From positions 1 through 64,000 of the forward strand of contig DVDT01000005.1 in NCBI GenBank assembly GCA_015296085.1: a stretch of DNA of 64,000 nt. Reading direction: 5' to 3'. The stretch's first letter is position 1. Every line of letters begins with the position of its first letter. The notes below the pieces were generated by a model. It worked only from the letters and a program-made list of their open reading frames with translations, was not told where the DNA came from and made no database searches. Made by a program: the position numbers and the translations under genes. Origin of the DNA: Trichormus sp. M33_DOE_039. Lineage in GTDB: Bacteria; Cyanobacteriota; Cyanobacteriia; Cyanobacteriales; Nostocaceae. Of this stretch, positions 44,820-52,376 are shown piece by piece.

Positions 44820-45205
44820 TTATTAACTAAATAACTGAGAAGTAATTTTATCATCTTGGTGTGTCTTTTTAGGGGTATAGGGGTGTGAGGGTATAGGGGT
44901 ATAAGGGTTTGTAGAAACTACACATCATTCTTTTGGCATAAGTCAAAATTTAAATTTACTACAATTTACTACTTGACAACTGTATTGCTATACAGTTATA
45001 TAATTTATATACGACCGAATACACCAATTCCGCGAAAAGGCTACAGACGCTTAGTCTGAAAACTTCAGACTGCATCGGACTTTTTGAAATTACGTATACG
45101 CTAGCTTTCTTGTACCCCTCGGCTTAAGCGGGTGCGTAGTTATGAATTGGTTGTATTTCTTTGTCGTTCAAGATTTCACAAATTTATTCGCACTCATTAC
45201 CAAAT
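44820..45205. promoter_or_regulatory. Divergent promoter region of NMO and psbA
   Basis: This 386-base region contains a tract of GGGTATAGGGG-type short repeats (44870-44910), TTGACA at 44973-44978, TATAAT at 44999-45004, and between them the candidate ArsR operator at 44985-44999 (reverse complement of ATAACTGTATAGCAA). A 200-base leader with AAAGGCTACAGACGC-type repeated bases precedes psbA. No gene is seen. Confidence 0.5.
44985..44999. promoter_or_regulatory. Candidate ArsR-type operator between NMO and psbA
   Basis: TTGCTATACAGTTAT, whose reverse complement ATAACTGTATAGCAA is related to the sites at 41157-41171 and 46746-46760. The longer window 44988-45003 matches the reverse complement of 41153-41168 at 15 of 16 positions. 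It lies inside the probable promoter, between TTGACA and TATAAT. Confidence 0.55.
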
Positions 45206-46288
45206 ATGACAACTCTTCTCCAAGAGCGTAGTAGCTCTAATTTATGGGATAGATTCTGTAACTGGATCACTAGTACAGAAAATCGGATGTATGTGGGATG
45301 GTTTGGCGTAATCCTGATCCCTACGGCTTTAACTGCGGCAATTGTGTTTATTTTGGCGTTTATTGCTGCGCCTCCTGTGGATGTAGACGGTATCCGCGAG
45401 CCTGTTTCTGGTTCACTGCTGTATGGAAATAACATCATCACTGCTACTGTAGTTCCGACTTCGGCGGCGATTGGTTTGCACTTGTACCCCATTTGGGAGG
45501 CTGCTTCTTTAGATGAGTGGCTATACAATGGCGGCCCCTATCAAATGATTGTGTTGCACTTCCTGTTGGCTATCTATGCTTATATGGGTCGGCAATGGGA
45601 ATTAAGCTATCGTTTAGGAATGCGTCCTTGGATTCCTGTGGCTTTTTCTGCGCCTGTGGCTGCTGCAACTGCGGTGTTATTGATTTACCCCATTGGACAA
45701 GGTAGTTTTTCCGATGGCATGATGTTGGGTATTTCCGGTACATTCAATTTCATGATTGTGTTTTCACCGGAACACAATATTCTCATGCACCCATTCCATA
45801 TGATTGGTGTAGCGGGAGTTTTTGGTGGGGCTTTGTTCTCGGCAATGCACGGTTCTTTGGTAACTTCTACCCTTGTGCGGGAAACCTCAGAGGTGGAATC
45901 AGCCAATATTGGTTATAAGTTTGGTCAAGAAGAAGAAACCTATAACATCGTAGCGGCACATGGTTACTTTGGGCGGTTAATCTTCCAATATGCCAGCTTT
46001 AATAATTCACGTTCTTTACACTTCTTCCTAGCTGCTTGGCCTGTCGTGGGTATTTGGTTTGCGGCTTTGGGTGTCAGCACCATGTCATTTAACTTGAATG
46101 GATTCAACTTCAATAACTCGATTTTGGATCACCAAGGACGCACAATTGACACCTGGGCAGATTTATTAAATAGGGCGAATTTAGGGATTGAAGTTATGCA
46201 CGAGCGTAATGCTCACAACTTCCCCCTAGATTTAGCCTCTGGTGAAGCTCAACCAATAGCCCTGGCTGCTCCTGCGATCGCTAGCTAG
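45206..46288 (+). CDS. psbA: Photosystem II D1 protein, D1' (micro-oxic) variant
   Basis: A 360-residue D1 from the ATG at 45206. The three D1' marker residues are all present: Ala80 (IITATVV), Leu158 (AVLLIYP) and Ala286 (IWFAALG). The Mn4Ca ligands Asp170, Glu189, Glu333, His337, Asp342 and terminal Ala344, together with Tyr161, His190, His198, His215, Ser264 and His272, are kept, so it is not a rogue D1 or ChlF. Position 212 is Ser instead of the usual Cys. D1' genes are induced under low oxygen. A terminator follows. Confidence 0.94.
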   Translation: MTTLLQERSSSNLWDRFCNWITSTENRMYVGWFGVILIPTALTAAIVFILAFIAAPPVDVDGIREPVSGSLLYGNNIITATVVPTSAAIGLHLYPIWEAASLDEWLYNGGPYQMIVLHFLLAIYAYMGRQWELSYRLGMRPWIPVAFSAPVAAATAVLLIYPIGQGSFSDGMMLGISGTFNFMIVFSPEHNILMHPFHMIGVAGVFGGALFSAMHGSLVTSTLVRETSEVESANIGYKFGQEEETYNIVAAHGYFGRLIFQYASFNNSRSLHFFLAAWPVVGIWFAALGVSTMSFNLNGFNFNNSILDHQGRTIDTWADLLNRANLGIEVMHERNAHNFPLDLASGEAQPIALAAPAIAS

Positions 46289-46317
46289 TTACTGCGTTTA
46301 TGCTGCTCTAAACATTT

Positions 46318-46343
46318 GCACCCTAATTTTAGGGTGCTTTTTT
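46318..46343 (+). terminator. Intrinsic terminator after psbA
   Basis: GCACCCTAA (46318-46326) pairs with TTAGGGTGC (46329-46337), followed directly by TTTTTT. It lies 30 bases after the psbA stop, between psbA and convergent arsR. Confidence 0.85.
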
Positions 46344-46348
46344 ATTAG

Positions 46349-46711
46349 TTAGAAAATTGTTTTCGTGTTCTGCAAAGCTTTAATACTTTCGGCTTGTTGG
46401 AGGATTCTTTCGCTAATGCGATCGCAAGCTAATTCACAAAGTTCAAAAATCATCGGATCAGCAATCTCATAAAAAGCACTAGTCCCTTTGGGTTGACGAG
46501 TGACAATTCCTGCTTGGGTTAAGACTTTCAGGTGTTTAGACAAATTGGCTTGTCCCAAACCTGTAGCTTCCGTGAGTTCCATCACATTCATTGGCCCTGA
46601 CTTCAGACACGCCAGGATTTGCAGCCGACTAGCTTCCGATAGCATTTTAAAATAGTCAGCAACCGCCGCAAATATATCTAAATCAGCCTGAGACGGTTTA
46701 GTTTTCGGCAT
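46349..46711 (-). CDS. ArsR-family transcriptional repressor
   Basis: A 120-residue winged-helix protein: MLSEASRLQILACLKSGPMNVMEL, the recognition helix GLGQANLSKHLKVLTQAGIV, and the wing RQPKGTSAFYEIADP. I chose the ATG at 46711; a TTG at 46723 is in frame. There is no metal-binding ELCVCD motif in the DNA-binding helix. Cys35 (helix 2) and Cys92/Cys96 (last helix, FELCELAC) resemble the cysteine pair of persulfide sensors SqrR/BigR, though the spacing differs. It likely controls the sqr/petC and NMO/psbA promoters and its own. Confidence 0.87.
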   Translation of the reverse strand: MPKTKPSQADLDIFAAVADYFKMLSEASRLQILACLKSGPMNVMELTEATGLGQANLSKHLKVLTQAGIVTRQPKGTSAFYEIADPMIFELCELACDRISERILQQAESIKALQNTKTIF

Positions 46712-46745
46712 AGGCAGATGCAATAGTCGGTGCCAAAATAATTGA

Positions 46746-46760
46746 ATAACTAATTAGTAT
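46746..46760. promoter_or_regulatory. Candidate autoregulatory operator upstream of arsR
   Basis: ATAACTAATTAGTAT, an inverted repeat (ATACTAATTAGTTAT on the other strand), lies 34 bases before the arsR ATG. It shares ATAACTA..TAGTA with the site at 41157-41171. Confidence 0.55.
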
Positions 46761-46857
46761 TATACGCAACTGCCAAGAGGAGGATAACGGATAGAGAACA
46801 GGGAATAAGAACTATTGAATATTTCACAGCCGTGATTAATCACGTTCATAGGAACTA

Positions 46858-47427
46858 ATGACGAAATTACAAAAGAAATTACTAATTTTATTGAGTGCAG
46901 CGTTCATTGTTGCAGGTGCGGCGGGTTGCGGCCGTTTTTTTGGCAGTTCTGGAGACTTAGTTGAGCGAGTGAGTGATGGTGATACTTTAGTAGTTAAGGA
47001 TGCCAAGGGCAATAAATTTACAGTGCGCTTTGCTTGTATGGATGCGCCGGAAATACCCCACTCTCGCAAAGAACAAGCTAGTAGGAAAGTTAGAGATCGC
47101 AATCAATTTAATTGGGGTGCAAAAGCACAAGCTAGGTTAGAGCAATTGGTTAAACAAAACGGCGATCGCGTTACCCTGACGATTACCGATAGCGATCGCT
47201 ATGGACGGAAGGTCGCTGAAGTCCGTTTAACAAATGGTACTTTCGTCCAAGAAGTTTTGTTAAAAGAAGGATTAGCTAAGGTTTATCGTCCTTATTTAAA
47301 TAAGTGTCCCAGTAAAAATTTAGTGCAGCAAGCAGAAGCTCAAGCACAGCAGCAAAGAACTGGGATTTGGGGTGATACTGAGTTTACAGATCCTTGGGAG
47401 TATCGGAGTGTGAGTAAGAGGAAGTAG
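46858..47427 (+). CDS. Thermonuclease (SNase-like) lipoprotein
   Basis: A 189-residue protein with a lipoprotein signal (LLILLSAAFIVAGAAGCGRF; lipobox AAGC) followed by a staphylococcal-nuclease fold. Catalytic residues are visible in VRFACMDAPEIP (Arg, Asp), in DSDRYGRKVAEVRL (Arg), and in the DGDTLVVKD strand. It would cleave DNA or RNA in the periplasm in a Ca2+-dependent way, possibly for nutrient recovery. The ATG at 46858 directly starts the signal peptide. Confidence 0.87.
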   Translation: MTKLQKKLLILLSAAFIVAGAAGCGRFFGSSGDLVERVSDGDTLVVKDAKGNKFTVRFACMDAPEIPHSRKEQASRKVRDRNQFNWGAKAQARLEQLVKQNGDRVTLTITDSDRYGRKVAEVRLTNGTFVQEVLLKEGLAKVYRPYLNKCPSKNLVQQAEAQAQQQRTGIWGDTEFTDPWEYRSVSKRK

Positions 47428-47482
47428 TATCTGTGTTGTTGATTTTATTTAACTACTTGAATAATTTATTTTCTGGAAGTCC

Positions 47483-48022
47483 CTAATAACGCTCTCTTCT
47501 TTCCATAAGCAATTGAGGCTCGACATTTTCAACATTTGCTATTGCCGCTAATCGAGGAATTCCTTGCAAAGCATCGCTGATTTTACCTGATTTAGCTCGT
47601 AGCCAAGCCGCATGAGGCGCGTAAGCTAAACTTTGGGCGATTTCATAACCTGCTTGATGAATCACTGCTTGTTGTGACTCAACTTCTATGTTTTCAGCAA
47701 ACCGAATAAATACTAAACCTGTGGGAACAGCAAGTGAACCGCCTGGTTGTGTATATACAGGACTGAGTGTATCTGTAATTGCAGGCTGTGGTTCACCAGC
47801 AAAGACAGCGATTTTCCCTTCATTCAAGACTAAAACTGGTGTAGATGCTTGTGTGCTTGGTTGTTTGTAGTGTACAGCATAGTATCCAGGCTGCCGACTG
47901 AATAACACCGCCGTCTCTTTGCCAACATGAATTTGTTGGGGATATTCACTAAAGTAGTCTGATGGAAATCTCACTTCAGCAATTAGGGGTAGAGAATACG
48001 CCTGGAGAAAAAACTCTATCAT
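47483..48022 (-). CDS. Stand-alone prodomain-like protein next to prcA
   Basis: A 179-residue protein with no protease domain. The C-terminal half (LVFIRFAENIEVESQQAVIHQAGYEIAQSL, AAWLRAKSG, ANVENVEPQLLMERR) looks like the I9-type inhibitor/prodomain at the N-terminus of subtilases, which folds the enzyme and blocks its active site. The N-terminal half is beta-rich and unassigned. Divergent from prcA, it may act in trans as inhibitor or chaperone; that is inference. No signal peptide was seen. Confidence 0.65.
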   Translation of the reverse strand: MIEFFLQAYSLPLIAEVRFPSDYFSEYPQQIHVGKETAVLFSRQPGYYAVHYKQPSTQASTPVLVLNEGKIAVFAGEPQPAITDTLSPVYTQPGGSLAVPTGLVFIRFAENIEVESQQAVIHQAGYEIAQSLAYAPHAAWLRAKSGKISDALQGIPRLAAIANVENVEPQLLMERRERY

Positions 48023-48114
48023 CTTGTTTAAATTCTAATGATTTTTGGGAATCCGCCAATTGATCTCGTAAACTCTAATCAAGCAGAGTCAAGATGAATC
48101 CGTTAGATGTTTTG

Positions 48115-48146
48115 TTGGTAGTGAGGACTAAATTCCTCACTACCAA
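48115..48146. repeat. 13-bp perfect hairpin
   Basis: TTGGTAGTGAGGA (48115-48127) and TCCTCACTACCAA (48134-48146) are exact inverted copies around a 6-base loop, in the region between the divergent prodomain-like gene and prcA. Confidence 0.75.
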
Positions 48147-48192
48147 ACGATTACTCTTGTTTTTCTTGTAGACAACAAGAAGTTTACCTAAT

Positions 48193-48342
48193 AGGACTTA
48201 CGCATGAAAACGAAAAATCAAGGGTTTGGAGAAGGGTATAGGGGTATGGGGGTATAGGGGTGTAAATATTTAAAACCCTTACACCCCTATACCCTTACCC
48301 CCTTACACCCAGTCTCAACAGACAGCCTGGATGCGTAAGTCC
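48193..48342. mobile_element. 150-base MITE-like element
   Basis: Begins AGGACTTACGCAT and ends with the exact inverted copy ATGCGTAAGTCCT. The interior is itself a long imperfect palindrome of GGGTATAGGGG and CCCCTATACCC runs. It has no coding capacity. Confidence 0.75.
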
Positions 48343-48529
48343 TGCCTAAGTTGCTGTTTGCTCACATTTTGTAACTTCTATCACCGAGATTCTGGAAAAA
48401 TCGCAGGCAGGCTTGTATTTAGTGGCTAATACTAAATTCTGTCTAAGCTGCGGCTTGCGGGTGATTCCTTCCAGATATACACACGCCAGCCAGAGGCTTA
48501 GATGTAACTAAATTCCAGGAGATTAAATT

Positions 48530-50524
48530 ATGGTTCAGGTTCGCTATGGCGGCCAGAATGGTGAACAGTATGAACTTGTCATTAGTAATGATCACATTGT
48601 AGTTCGTACTCAAAACCGCAGTGTACTTGTAGGCGATCGCCCGTTTGAAGTAGCATCTGTCTCACCTGAAGCTCGTAGTATCCTCAATCAATTTGAGTTA
48701 ACAACCCGATTTCGGCAAGCAGGTGTAGAGATCCTGCAAGTCAAAGCACCAAATCAAGATGGTGCTTTACGTGACGAAGCTAAGGAAATTTTAAATCAAG
48801 AACCAGAAATCCAATTTGCTGGGCGGGTATTGGTTGATCCTCAGTCGAGACAACCAGTAGTCTACACTGAAAACCTCTTCGTCAAGTTTGATGATGAGGC
48901 GGAAGCTAGCACCTGTGAGGCAGTTTTGGAGCGTTACAATTTGACCATCAAACGTCAACTTGAATATGCTCGCAATGCTTATTTCGTCAGTGCGCCTGCA
49001 AACACTGGTTTAGCTGTCTTTGACTTGGCTGAACAACTACTTGATGAAGAATCTGTGGAACTATGCCATCCTGAGTTAGTCAGGGAATTTCGCCAGCGTC
49101 AAGTTTTTCCTCAACAATGGCATCTCAAGGAAACCACGATTAATGGTAAGAATATTAATGCTCATGCCAACGTAGAAGCAGCTTGGAAATTCAGCGACGG
49201 TACAGGCACAACGATCGCCATTATTGATGATGGTGTAGATATCGACCATGAAGAGTTCCGTTCCTCTGGTAAGGTTGTCGCGCCCAGGGATGTCACCAGA
49301 AAAAGTAATAATCCCAGACCAGGAAACTCAGATCATCACGGTACAGCCTGTGCAGGGGTAGCGTGTGGTGATGGTAACTTTGGCGCATCGGGTGTAGCAC
49401 CAAAGGCTAAACTCATGCCAATTCGGTTTGTGTCGGCGTTGGGGTCACAAGATGAAGCGGACGCTTTTGTCTGGGCGGCGCAAAATGGCGCAGATGTGAT
49501 TTCTTGTAGCTGGGGGCCACCGGATGGAATTTGGTGGGAACCTACTGACCCTGGACATCTGCAAAAAGTGCCTTTACCAGACTCTACACGCTTGGCGATG
49601 GATTACGCCTTTACTAAAGGACGGAATGGTAAAGGCTGTGTGATTTTATTTGCAGCTGGGAATGGGAATGAGAGTGTTGATAATGACGGTTACGCTAGCT
49701 ACCCAAAAGTTATTGCTGTTGCTGCTTGTAACGACTTGAACAGAAGAAGTGCCTACAGCGACTTTGGGAGTGCAGTCTGGTGTGCTTTCCCCAGCAATAA
49801 CGGCTACAGTTCTCAAACCCCTGGCATTTGGACAGCAGATCGCACTGGTTTAGCTGGTTACAATAATGGCAATACTAGCCAGGGCGACCAAGCAGGTAAC
49901 TATACTAATAGTTTCGGTGGAACTTCGAGTGCTTGTCCTGGGGTAGCTGGGGTTGTGGCTTTGATTCTTTCCCGTAACCCGAATTTACGCTGGGACGAAG
50001 TCAAAGACATTATTAAACGTTCGTGCGATCGCATTGATGAAACTGGCGGCAATTATGATGCTAATGGACGTAGCCCTTTTTATGGTTACGGCCGCGTCAA
50101 TGCCCTCAAAGCAGTAGAACTGGCATCACCGCCACAACCCGAACCCGTCGGGATTTTCAAAGCTGTGCAGGATGTCCCTATTCAAGATTTGCAGACATCA
50201 ACACTCGGTTTAGCGATCGCCAACACCAACCCGATTAAATCTATCAAAGTTGAAGTAGATATTGAGCATACCTACATTGGGGATTTAGTTGTTACTCTCA
50301 TTCCCCCCGCAGCTACAGGAGTCTTACCAATCATCCTCCATAACCGTCTAGGCGGTGCGACAGACAACATCAAAAAAACCTATGATGAAGTCAACATTCC
50401 AGAACTAGCTGCCCTCAAAGGTAAAAGTCCCCAAGGCGATTGGACTTTGGAAGTAGCAGATAAAGCCCAAGCCGATACAGGTAAAATTCGCAGTTTGACT
50501 ATTGAAATTGGGTTTTCAGAATAG
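48530..50524 (+). CDS. prcA: Calcium-dependent subtilisin-type protease PrcA with P-domain
   Basis: A 664-residue S8 peptidase that matches the Anabaena calcium-dependent protease in length and layout. Residues 1-190 are an N-terminal region (MVQVRYGGQNGEQYELVIS). The catalytic domain has Asp233 (AIIDDGVD), His270 (DHHGTACAG), Asn379 (AAGNGN) and Ser467 (FGGTSSACPG). Residues ~540-664 form a proprotein-convertase P-domain (VDIEHTYIGDLVVTLIPP, GDWTLEVADKAQADTG). PrcA cleaves after Arg/Lys, and an N-terminal signal peptide is absent. Confidence 0.95.
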   Translation: MVQVRYGGQNGEQYELVISNDHIVVRTQNRSVLVGDRPFEVASVSPEARSILNQFELTTRFRQAGVEILQVKAPNQDGALRDEAKEILNQEPEIQFAGRVLVDPQSRQPVVYTENLFVKFDDEAEASTCEAVLERYNLTIKRQLEYARNAYFVSAPANTGLAVFDLAEQLLDEESVELCHPELVREFRQRQVFPQQWHLKETTINGKNINAHANVEAAWKFSDGTGTTIAIIDDGVDIDHEEFRSSGKVVAPRDVTRKSNNPRPGNSDHHGTACAGVACGDGNFGASGVAPKAKLMPIRFVSALGSQDEADAFVWAAQNGADVISCSWGPPDGIWWEPTDPGHLQKVPLPDSTRLAMDYAFTKGRNGKGCVILFAAGNGNESVDNDGYASYPKVIAVAACNDLNRRSAYSDFGSAVWCAFPSNNGYSSQTPGIWTADRTGLAGYNNGNTSQGDQAGNYTNSFGGTSSACPGVAGVVALILSRNPNLRWDEVKDIIKRSCDRIDETGGNYDANGRSPFYGYGRVNALKAVELASPPQPEPVGIFKAVQDVPIQDLQTSTLGLAIANTNPIKSIKVEVDIEHTYIGDLVVTLIPPAATGVLPIILHNRLGGATDNIKKTYDEVNIPELAALKGKSPQGDWTLEVADKAQADTGKIRSLTIEIGFSE

Positions 50525-50590
50525 TTGAAGAAATAGGGATGTGGAGGTATAGGGGAAGAAAGACTAATAACCAATAAATCATGAGTTACG

Positions 50591-50610
50591 CCCCCAGATT
50601 AATCTGGGGG
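50591..50610. terminator. Perfect palindrome between convergent genes, likely bidirectional terminator
   Basis: CCCCCAGATTAATCTGGGGG is an exact 20-base palindrome, followed by TGATTAATTTT. It separates prcA from the convergent sensor kinase gene. Confidence 0.65.
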
Positions 50611-50630
50611 TGATTAATTTTGCATTGATA

Positions 50631-52376
50631 TTAGGCGATCGCTTGTATGGGAATTGCCGATGATGGGGTTTCCTGCTGATGTAAAGGAATCTCAATCCAA
50701 AACTCACATCCTTTACCCAACTCCGAATCACATCTTAAAATGCCAGAATGTTTTTCTACAATAATTTGGTAACTAATCGATAAACCTAAGCCCGTACCTT
50801 GACCCACAGGTTTAGTTGTGAAAAAGGGATCAAATAATTTTTGTTTAACTTTCTCTGTCATCCCTGGGCCGTTATCACAAATTCTCACCAATACACGGTC
50901 ATTTTTTAGCAGTTGAGTACTAATTTTAATATAACTAGGATTATTATCAATTTCTTGTTGAGAACGTTCAGCATTGTAACTATTGAGAGCATCAATTGCA
51001 TTATTAATGATGTTCAAAAATACTTGGTTTAACTGTCCTGCATGACACTCTACCAAAGGTAACTGCCCATACTCTCTAATAATGTCAATTTTCGGATTCT
51101 CTGGTTTAGCCTTAAATCGATTTTGCAAAATTAACAGCGTACTTTCAATTCCTTCGTGGATATCGACTGCTTTCATTTCTGCTTCATCCAAACGAGAGAA
51201 ATTGCGTAAAGATAAAACTATTTGCTGAATACGCTGAGATCCCATCGTCATTGAACCTAGAATTTTTGGTAGGTCTTCTTGAATAAATTCCAAGTCCATA
51301 TCATTAATTCTTGATTTAATTCTTGGACTAGGATTGGGAAACTCTTCTTGATATAAGCGGATTAACTGTAGTAATTCTTTAGTATATTCATTCGCATGAG
51401 TAACGTTGCCATAAATGAAATTCACGGGATTATTAATTTCATGCGCTACCCCAGCTACTAACTGACCTAAACTAGACATTTTTTCGGTTTGAATCAGTTG
51501 CGCTTGAGTACTTTGTAGTTCTTGTAAGGCTATTTGCAGTTCTAACTCTGCTTGTTTGCGTTCAGCGATTTCTAACTCTAAACGCTGATTCATATTAGTT
51601 AATTCTGTATTTTTAATCAGTGTCTCATGGGATTTAGCCAATTTAACCGCCATGTGATTAAATGCTTGTGCCAAGTCTTCAATTTCATCGCCTGTATGAA
51701 TATTTAAACGATAATCAAAGTTACCTGCGGCAATTTCCGATGTTCCCGTCTGTAAGTTTTGTAAAGATTTGATGGTTGGCTGCCAAATTAACATAAATTC
51801 ACCGACCATCAGCATTAAAATTACTGCTACAACTACAAAAGAAATAATTCTTTGGACTTGATGCAAATTTTCTAAATCTTGTTCTACTAAAAGCCTCTCT
51901 TCGTCGGCACTTTGAATTAATTGATCGAGAAATAATTTAATATCTCTATTAAAAGAATTAATCGAGCGAAAATAAAGCTGTGAATCGACTGTATTCGCTT
52001 GACTAGAACTTTGCTCAATTAATTGAGTGGCAATGCGGCGAAGAAACTTATGACGAAGCAGAATCACCGATATTTCTTCTTGTTTGCTGGGCATGGAAAT
52101 TTTCAACTCATCTAGAGCCTTGATAAACTCCTTGTGAGATGTTTCAATTTCTGCGTTTTGATTTTGGAATAAAACAAAATCTTTGAGTGTCAGGATTTCT
52201 GACTTGAGGGCGTTGTCTGCTGCTAACGCTGCTTTGATGGTTCTTGCCGTTTCATCACTTTTCTTACCTACAGTCTGCTTAATCTGCTGCACTACGACCG
52301 TATTCCCAATGAGGATAGCTACCACGAGTCCAACAGATATAGCAGAACTTGTCAGTAGCTTTGTAGAGATTTTCAT
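50631..52376 (-). CDS. Membrane sensor histidine kinase
   Basis: A 581-residue kinase: membrane spans ~10-32 and 176-198 flank a helical sensor region (four-helix-bundle type), then HAMP (~198-250), coiled coil (255-300), phospho-acceptor His312 in GVAHEINNPVNF, and an ATP-binding domain with the N-box NAIDAL, DNGPGM and GTGLGLSI. No PAS domain or receiver is present. The start overlaps the upstream PhnD-like lipoprotein gene by four bases (ATGA), so the lipoprotein probably presents the signal. Confidence 0.92.
   Translation of the reverse strand: MKISTKLLTSSAISVGLVVAILIGNTVVVQQIKQTVGKKSDETARTIKAALAADNALKSEILTLKDFVLFQNQNAEIETSHKEFIKALDELKISMPSKQEEISVILLRHKFLRRIATQLIEQSSSQANTVDSQLYFRSINSFNRDIKLFLDQLIQSADEERLLVEQDLENLHQVQRIISFVVVAVILMLMVGEFMLIWQPTIKSLQNLQTGTSEIAAGNFDYRLNIHTGDEIEDLAQAFNHMAVKLAKSHETLIKNTELTNMNQRLELEIAERKQAELELQIALQELQSTQAQLIQTEKMSSLGQLVAGVAHEINNPVNFIYGNVTHANEYTKELLQLIRLYQEEFPNPSPRIKSRINDMDLEFIQEDLPKILGSMTMGSQRIQQIVLSLRNFSRLDEAEMKAVDIHEGIESTLLILQNRFKAKPENPKIDIIREYGQLPLVECHAGQLNQVFLNIINNAIDALNSYNAERSQQEIDNNPSYIKISTQLLKNDRVLVRICDNGPGMTEKVKQKLFDPFFTTKPVGQGTGLGLSISYQIIVEKHSGILRCDSELGKGCEFWIEIPLHQQETPSSAIPIQAIA

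Larger units (their letters stand above)
48023..48529. other. Intergenic region before prcA, repeat-rich
   Basis: These 507 bases hold a 13-bp hairpin (48115-48146), a 150-base TIR-bearing element (48193-48342) and an AT-normal leader before prcA with AGGAG near 48518. No gene was found. Confidence 0.6.

Noticed and set aside
45206-46288. Rogue D1 or chlorophyll f synthase reading of the psbA variant
   Set aside because: All Mn ligands, Tyr161, His190 and Asp170 are kept, which these variants lose; the D1' markers fit instead.
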